Part shown: positions 57,101 through 64,000 of the stretch, one piece after another | Layout: each line of letters starts with the position of its first letter | How positions within the stretch are numbered: position 1 is the first letter of the stretch | Source of the DNA: Balanoglossus misakiensis | Lineage: Eukaryota; Hemichordata | Assembly: GCA_040954595.2 (NCBI GenBank) | Contig: CM082583.2 | Coordinates: forward strand, 3,906,001-3,970,000 | DNA: 64,000 bases | Direction: 5' to 3' | Notes under the pieces: generated by a model | The model's database searches: none | Told to the model about the DNA's origin: nothing | Seen by the model: the letters and a program-made list of their open reading frames with translations, nothing else | Made by a program: the position numbers and the translations under genes

Positions 57101-60100
57101 TTGGTATTTCTCCTTGCAATAGTACATATAGATTGTGTGTGATCCAAGACATGTATTCAGCAATCGTTTTTTGGCATGTTACAATAACAATCAATGCACT
57201 GTAGTTTTCTAAGCCACATTTTTTAAGTGAAGATGACTGTTGTCCAACTCATGACTAAGTTCCAATGTCACTGTGGCATTGACCATGACACAACTTGATT
57301 GCTCTCCTGCTTGTCGCTGCATTAAAGTGCTTATTTTGTCAGACAGAGCAATCAATAATTCACACCTCAAAGTGAAACTCTTTTTGATATCCACAGGAAT
57401 CATAAAATGTCAACTGATGGAGGGACAGCTAGATGATGCTGAACAACAGTTGGAATTCCTGAATGAGATACAACAGTCCATTGGAAAATCATCGGTAAGG
57501 AAGAAAATCGAGACAAATATGAAATCTGCTTTCAATCAGCTGGAGATATAGGCATCATCTTTACCTTTTGAATCACTGGTCTTGTCGGCATTTGATAATC
57601 CAGCAGGCACTACATACATTTTGCAATTATTCAAGTTTCTTAACTCAATGTAAACTAAATAATTGATCTACTGGTTAGGTATAGAATAATCAGCAGTCCT
57701 GGTCACGTTCACTTTAGGAGGTGTAAATGACATTGCAGACTGCCAAAGCACATGTTTTATAGGGAGTGCAATTTGCTGATTCCTGACTAGTTACATATCT
57801 TTTCTTATCACAATGTCAAAAACCAATACTGAGTAGCTTCATGTGTTGCTGAAAATAAACTTTCCTGGCCATAGAAAATAGCCAGGTGTGACGTTTCCGT
57901 TTTGTTTTGATAACATTAAGAACAAAGACATATATTCTTTAATCTTTGCATTTATTTCTTGTGTAGGAACTTTTGTACCTGAGTGCTGTGTTGGCAAGAA
58001 AGCGAGGCAAAGGAGGGGAAGATGTAACACAGATATTAAATGAAGCCATCGAAACACACTTTGGATCTTTGAAAGGACTTCCACTCAGTGTACAATACTA
58101 CCAACAATTGAATCCAGATTTTCTGATTGAGATAGTCAATGAATACCTACTATTTGCGCCTTCCACGGTAAGTTATTCGTTGTTAATTCGTAGAAAATAT
58201 TTGACTTATATGTTTACTACCAGTGTTTTTGCACAAGATAATTTATGTCTCTCAATGCGGCATGCTTTTCAAAGTACAGCCTTTTCAAAGTTAGCCAATG
58301 CTAACTTTTGATGGTTATCATCTTTCCCTACAGTTCTTTTATTTATTAACAAGTTGTCTGCATAGAACACTCATTATGTGCATTAGTTAGATAATGCACT
58401 TATCAGAGTTCCCCCTCCCCCCAACCTACTCCCTGAGAGTATGAGGGGCAATATTAGAAATTGATCCCAAAACATATCCCAACATGGGGGAATTTGATAT
58501 TGTGAAACGACCACCTCCACATGAATTAAAATTTTGAATATTAACCATAAGTTTACATTTCCAATTGCACATTCCAGGAGTCAATGGTAAGTCATAATTC
58601 CAACCGATACCATTAAATTTACTTGTGTGTCTGATTTGAATAAACCTTCAAATTAAAGGTTAAAGGGAAGTTCTTTTCGAGTTGGCTGTTCCTTGATTTC
58701 TATCCTTGCTGGGTCATGAGTGAACCGTCTGTACATGCTTTAGTCTCCTACCACTGTATTTTCAAGACCCAAAAGTTAAGTTCTTCTTGTTTCAGTTTCA
58801 GTCAAAACTGGCAGTTACTTGTATCGTTGGGAATTGTGCAAACACTGAAAGCAATAACTAGCTTATCATGTTCCAATATGTACATGTATGCCGTAGTCAA
58901 AAAATCAGTATCTGTAATAAATTTAAGATTAACATTTTCACACAGGCCCTTAAAAATCTTAATTTGATTTTAGCTTTATTTATTTATGGTTTTGAGTAAA
59001 AATAACCAAGTAGAGTTCAGAGTTTTTGCTTTCTGGGTTTCCCTTGTTATCTTTGATGAAAAATGAGACTTTGAAAGAAAGAAATTGTGCAGCACCACCT
59101 TGACCCAGCTTTTTCAAAACATCAAATAAAATTGCATGTTTCAATTCTAAAACTTGTGACTATAACTTTTATTCATCTGTGTCTTCATTGATGTTTTCTT
59201 CAAATTAACACCTTCTTAACCGAAAATGGACATTAGCTGTAACGTTTGCCTTTGTAGTTTTAAAAACATGGCAGTCCTGTTAATGTACAAGCTTGTAGAC
59301 ATTGCAGTTCTGTCGCTTGAGAAGAATGGAGAGACGAGTAATGGCTTCTAATATAGGACTTGTCTGTTTTTTTTATATAATTATTTCATAATTTTGAAAC
59401 TTACTGTTTCTGTCATTTTGTGCTGGTAATTCTTCATTTAATTTCACAAATGAGTGGGTATTGACAAAATGTTGGTATCCCCCCCCCCCTCTCCCTCCCC
59501 CTACCCTCCCACATTGTCAAGAGATTCATAACATCATTCCTAGTTCTTTTTTTTATACATTTGAACTTTAATGTGTCATTCATCAATACTATATAATTTA
59601 ATATCTTTATTACATAAAATTTACGTTCACATGTTTGGAGTGTAATCTAAGGTTTGATAGCACTCTGAGATCAACTGATTTTTGCTGCAGGGCATAAGCT
59701 CAGTTTATCTCAGCGTGATATCAAACCTTAGGCTATATTGTATTGAAGAACACTACTATTTGTTGGCATGTTTGGAGTATGCAAACTTTAACGGAAAATA
59801 TCGCAGATTCTGAATTATAATTATTTGATCTGGGAGTGTCTTGTGTTAGATTTAGCACAATTAGTTGTGTGTATAGTCTATGTCTGATTGTTTTTACATT
59901 AACTGTCACTGTTTGTTACATTTCATGTTCACAATGCACTGCACCACAATGATTTGGTCTCATGTTTCCCTTATGTGCATGCATGCATCACCAGCTTCTA
60001 CAGGTGAGAACTTAATTCTCTTGAACTATATGTAGAATCTAGTCTATACCTTATTTCCCTATGACAATACATCCACTCATTATCATGTATCATGTCATGA

Positions 60101-63100
60101 GTGGTCCACTGTGATCAGTTACTTTCAAACCAGAAAATATGTTGCACTTTGCTATATGAGACATGAATCGAGAAACCAACCAACCAACCAACCAACCATG
60201 AATTGATGATGCAACACTAAAGCAGACTAAACCTTTACTTTTTGGAATCCATGCCATAGTGCATCCTGCTGCATAATTAGTGACAAAAATATTGTACAGT
60301 ATAAGATGGTTAATTAAATAGCTGGTAATGCATTTAGAATTTGATGATATTGCATTATATTGCAGTCTACACATATAATGGTAAAAAATAGTAAAAATAA
60401 CATGCATTGTAACTTGGCTATTATGTAGTATAAATGTGCCAATTGTTTTACTAGAAACTAGCTGTCGCTGTGTGATATGACAGAATTGCATTGCAATAAT
60501 TAGTGTAACACGCACTGATTTTAGATTGATATAATTGACTGCAAATGTAGTCATTAACTAGTCTTTGCTCCTTGATGGCTTCTTGTTGGCAATTGTTGGT
60601 GTACTGGAAAAGATGTTATGTCCAGTATGTTCATGGTATGTGAACATTAGTGGATACTTCATATACATTGTACATAATGGACATATTACATGTACTAGTT
60701 CGTAGTGGATACTGTAAAACACTTTATTTTCGCGAGCAATTAATTTTCGCCAAATACGCGAGAGCGAAAATAGCGTGAAAATAAAAAGTCGCGTAAATTG
60801 TTTTTGAAGATAACGATGCAGTGAATGAGATAAGAGAACGCGAAAATTAATACTCGCGAAACAGTGGCCTCTATCTATATCGCGAAAATTTTGACTCGCG
60901 AAAATAAAGTGTTTTACAGTATGACTCATGTACATAGTGTAGCATTAACATGTACACAGTGAACTTCCAACAAGTACAGAAAGAAAATTTTCTTCAACTC
61001 TACTTAGGAATAAAGAATTCAGAAGACTGTACAGATGTGTTCCTTCCATTTAAAATCCATCATCATAAAACACCAACAATTTGTCTCCGAAAGCCTTTTA
61101 CAGCTTCACTAACATGTCTACCTCCTACATACTTCTAATATGTACGCTGAATATTATGCTAAATGGTCATCATCAGATGCAAAAAAATATGCCTATCGTA
61201 TAATCTCTTGTAAAGAAAAGATAACCACGCACTGCTACTTTGCAAACTTTGAAATGTTTTTATGTAGTGGCTTGTAAATTAGTCATCCTCAAATTGATTT
61301 CTCTGTAAAGTTTCACTTCATATCAGTTATTTAAATTTATCTGTTATGATTTGCAATATATCAATCTGCCAGCTTAGATTTTCTAGGTTTTTTAAATCCA
61401 TAGCTGTTGCTTAGAACACCAAAGTGACTCATAGTGAAATGTTATTCTTCACTCGATCGAAGAAATTCACATTTGTATTTTCTGCCCATTCACTGAAGTA
61501 ATGCATAGCCAGCCCCCGAAAGTTGCAACTGTAAAAGAATTATGAACACTCAGGACAATCAGGAAATACTGAAATTTAATCCTGTGATAAGCAAGTGGTG
61601 AAGTGAGATCTGACTGAGTTAAGGTAGTTGGAAAGGCTATTTTTGAAGCAAATTCTCTCAATGTTTGTGAATTTATTTTCACAAGTTAGAATAAAGATAA
61701 TGACTTGAAATTTGCAGCATGTGTTCTTAACAAACTAAAAAGTGAGGGAAAAATATGACTGTAAAAATATCTGCTAAAATTATGAAATTTGATACGCCTA
61801 AATATAAATATTCATAATTTTACAAAATATTGATTGAATCTTGACATGTTTTCACAAATTATTGAATAATTTGTATTCATTTTAATATGAAGCAACCCCT
61901 CCAGCAATGTATGGGACACTTTCAGCAAAAACTTATTTTTTTCAAAGTTATCACTCAGGAAAACACAGTTTTTGTTGATATTTTGTATACAACTTTAACG
62001 TGCTGCCAAAACACAACGGGAAAACTTATGAAAAAACTGTCCCGTAAAATTGTTCTTTGGGATGTCCCGAGCCTTTCCTGAAAGTTTCATAATAAAAAAA
62101 TTATCTGGCATACCAATTCAATCACAAATAAAAACCATTACATTATGGCGAAGGGCAGAAAAGTAGCGAAATACGCAAAGTTTAGTGGCAGTTCACGGCG
62201 AAGGATCACATTTATCTGGGTCAAACGCTTTTCCGCTGGCTTTTCGGGTTCCCTAGAAATGCAAAAATGTCCATAATTTGGCAGCCTTTAATAAACAAGC
62301 AAGGTTATCTATCTCTGAAAATTGCAAGAATCAGTGTTTGCAAGTTACATTTAAATGCCCTTGGCTAGGGGAACCCTTCCTTGTGCGCATAGCCTAGGAG
62401 AAGTCTTCCCCAAGAGGGCGCTCAAATAAGGCTCCCTAGCTTCCTTGCCAGATGAATGAAATTAGGTATCATAAAACCAGCCATATCTTGTTACACGTTT
62501 ATTGCCCCGAATTTTTCATGAGTTTAATTTTTCTCTAATACATTTCTAGATATAAATTCAGTGTTTTTAAATGAAATTTTAACTGACGCCCTAGCCTTTC
62601 CAACTACCTTAATGGAAAGTTCCTTGTTCCTCCTAAACATGCATTAAAGGCAAAATGTACAAAGACAGTTTAAATTCATGTATTTGCAAGTAATCGTTTT
62701 GTGATACTCTCAAAAATACATTGCAGTGTGAGGCTAACACTTTGTTAGGAATGTTGTCTGAGCTATTTACCACCATGATTTCTTGCTAAGTTCTCCAAAT
62801 TTTCTGTACATGAAGTGAGGACTATATCAACAACAATGGCATAGACTTGTGCCATTTGTTGTGGTTTAAACAACTTTTTGACAAAAACATACATTAGTAG
62901 AATCTTTACGATATATCTACAATATCAATTTTGGACATAGATATCTCACGAAAGGTTCCTTTTCTACAGCCAACCGTACAAGGGCAGCCGTCAGCTCCAA
63001 TATTGAAACGATGTGCAATGGTGTTGGATCCGCTCACCAAATCCGTACCCGGTTTGATGGACGGACTCTATCTTCTCGGTAAAGTCAAATTTCTGTCAGG

Positions 63101-63733
63101 AGAAGTGGACGCAGCACAGGGCACATTGCAACACTGTCTGGATGTCAACCCAACATTCTCTGATGCTCACCTTCTGATGGCACAGGTAACTTTTTTTTTT
63201 TCATTCTGGCTGTCATCCAAAGGTCAAGACCAAGGTCGTTTGCAAAAAAAATAATCAACCTCTTTTGAATTCATATCACATTTTTTTAATGTAATTTTGA
63301 TAAGTGAGTAATCTACATATTCACACATGCCACAGTTGTAACTATGTGTCTGTGCCATTTTGAAGAACACTGAAATGAGCATAATTCTCAATCTAATTGA
63401 AATCAGGTGTAGGGATGGCTCGACCTTTACCTGTGCCGATTCTTGGCTGTTCTGTTCTCGGATGTAATGTGGTGGACATCTGAGAAAAGAACTGAACATC
63501 CAAGAGCCAGCATAAATGTAAAGATTGAGCCAACCCTACATCTGATTTTAATCAGATTGCACCATTCTGAAAGCAACTATTAGTCTACTCTGCATGTTAA
63601 GTAAACAGTGCTCCCATATTCTTCTTGAATTTCTTCATTATTATGTATAATTGTTTTGTAGATCCATTGTCATCTTGGAAATTTCAAGCAAGCATCTCAG
63701 TCTCTGGAACAGGGTCTCAGCTACAATTTTGAG
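51157..63733 (+). CDS. TTC21B: Tetratricopeptide repeat protein 21B (IFT139), N-terminal 561 residues
   Basis: Fourteen exons join in frame: 51157-51183, 52076-52205, 52822-52932, 53618-53682, 54296-54397, 54591-54679, 54914-55108, 55419-55503, 55940-56038, 56741-56933, 57397-57494, 57967-58167, 62970-63185 and 63662-63733; the rest lies right of the window. Exon 1 encodes MAAADSVTL. Strong family matches are [79 protein letters not shown] and [14 protein letters not shown], covering the first TPR arrays. IFT139 belongs to the IFT-A complex, which carries retrograde cargo in cilia and admits membrane proteins. TTC21A is the alternative name; invertebrates usually have one such gene. Intron 12 is about 4.8 kb and holds several MITEs. 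Confidence 0.95.
52228..52639. mobile_element. GGTAGATGACTAC-family MITE, decayed, in TTC21B intron 2
   Basis: TTAA (52224-52227) and GGTAGATGACTAC at the left are intact and the first 200 bases match 40640-40840. The right end (GTAGTTGTCCGTACC) is degenerate and lacks TTAA. Confidence 0.65.
52975..53059. mobile_element. 85-bp MITE with TTAA target duplication (CCCTTTCACC family)
   Basis: TTAA at 52971-52974 and 53060-53063; ends CCCTTTCACC and GGTGAAAGGG are perfect inverses. Partial relatives occur in the CUB-GAIN units near 17435 and 27788. Confidence 0.8.
55617..55875. repeat. Repeat fragment sharing a tail with the unit 2 insertion
   Basis: The end (AAAATGGGAGTACAGTGTCC, about 55840 on) resembles 23721-23750 (AAATGGGACCACAGTGTCC), suggesting one dispersed family in TTC21B intron 8 and the CUB-GAIN array. 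Confidence 0.4.
59648..59730. mobile_element. 83-bp palindromic element
   Basis: TAAGGTTTGATAGCACTCTG on the left and an inverse ending ATATCAAACCTTA on the right form an imperfect hairpin with a short loop around CTGCAGG. Confidence 0.6.
60712..60919. mobile_element. 208-bp Tc1/mariner-type MITE with TA target site
   Basis: Flanked by TA (60710-60711 and 60920-60921). The terminal inverted repeats are perfect over about 25 bases, beginning CTGTAAAACACTTTATTTTC and containing CGCGAG. CGCGAAAA words recur inside. Confidence 0.85.
61623..62608. mobile_element. 986-bp TTAA element (GGTAGTTGGAAAGGCTA family)
   Basis: TTAA at 61619-61622 and 62609-62612. The 17-base ends GGTAGTTGGAAAGGCTA and TAGCCTTTCCAACTACC are perfect inverses. 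No transposase frame is present; the longest frames inside are under 75 codons. Confidence 0.85.
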
Positions 63734-64000
63734 GTAAGTTCTTTGTACTTAAAAGTACTTTAAATGTAACAAACCCCTGGTGGGGATAAAGGATTAAGGT
63801 TATCAGAAGGCCAAGTACATATGCAACAGAAAAAAATCATGTCTAAACAAAGTGTGTATTTTCAACTCCACTTCAGTGTGTAGAGATTCAACTTTTTTAT
63901 TTATTTATTTATTTCATCTTTATTTCAGATTATAAAGTAATCCATAGCAAAACAAAACACCATAAAAAACATCAAAACAATCGTCTACTCCAAACCTTCC

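Larger units (their letters stand above)
58168..62969 (+). other. TTC21B intron 12, about 4.8 kb
   Basis: No exon was needed or found: exon 12 ends in phase 0 and exon 13 begins in phase 0 with matching family sequence. The intron contains three inverted-repeat elements, a C-rich run near 59478-59510 and a CCAA repeat near 60177-60199. Confidence 0.7.

Noticed and set aside
60090-60554. 154-codon minus-strand frame in TTC21B intron 12
   Set aside because: It has no recognisable domain and includes the translation of the CCAA simple repeat.
1-64000. tRNA or rRNA genes
   Set aside because: No cloverleaf with proper A and B boxes and no rRNA-like stretch was recognised by eye; a covariance-model scan would be needed to exclude small RNAs.

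Overview
The window is nuclear DNA of an animal. Genes are split by many phase-compatible GT-AG introns, the sequence is AT-rich, and it carries many short inverted-repeat transposons and microsatellites. The gene set (a CLCA channel regulator, collagen-stalk C1q proteins, CUB and GAIN/GPS proteins, a Deltex C-terminus, the ciliary protein TTC21B/IFT139) points to a marine invertebrate. An invertebrate deuterostome such as a hemichordate or amphioxus fits best, but that is inference; no species can be named from the sequence alone.

Layout, left to right. (1) 669-5053 (+): the last six exons of a CLCA-family gene. (2) 7200-8537 (+): an intronless 445-codon reading frame of unknown function. 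(3) 9338-38358: a tandem array of three full units of about 8.6, 10.4 and 8.8 kb plus a partial fourth. Each full unit carries one intact ten-exon gene (+). It encodes a 503-residue secreted protein: signal peptide, CUB domain, GAIN-like domain and a canonical GPS cleavage motif, with a stop codon shortly after the cleavage site. (4) 38.6-39.5 kb: a broken RecQ-like helicase fragment between inverted repeats, with a second relic at 50.4-50.6 kb. (5) 41.4-47.4 kb (-): two tandem C1q/collagen genes of three exons each, separated by a retroposon-like insertion. (6) 49006-49573 (+): the last two exons of a Deltex C-terminal-domain gene. (7) 51157 to the right edge (+): the first fourteen exons of TTC21B (IFT139).

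The three CUB-GAIN genes are the most unusual content. GAIN/GPS modules normally sit in front of membrane helices (adhesion GPCRs, polycystin-1 family). Here all three copies stop 12 codons after the first Thr that follows the predicted cut. All splice phases fit in all three copies, so these look like working genes for secreted proteins. Between copies the CUB exon has diverged far more than the GAIN exons.

Comparing the three units also acts as a natural insertion assay. Filled and empty sites can be lined up base by base, which shows several unrelated non-autonomous transposon families that all duplicate TTAA (piggyBac-like behaviour). More members lie in the introns of TTC21B. Exon limits below were set by eye from splice consensus and reading phase and have not been checked against transcripts.
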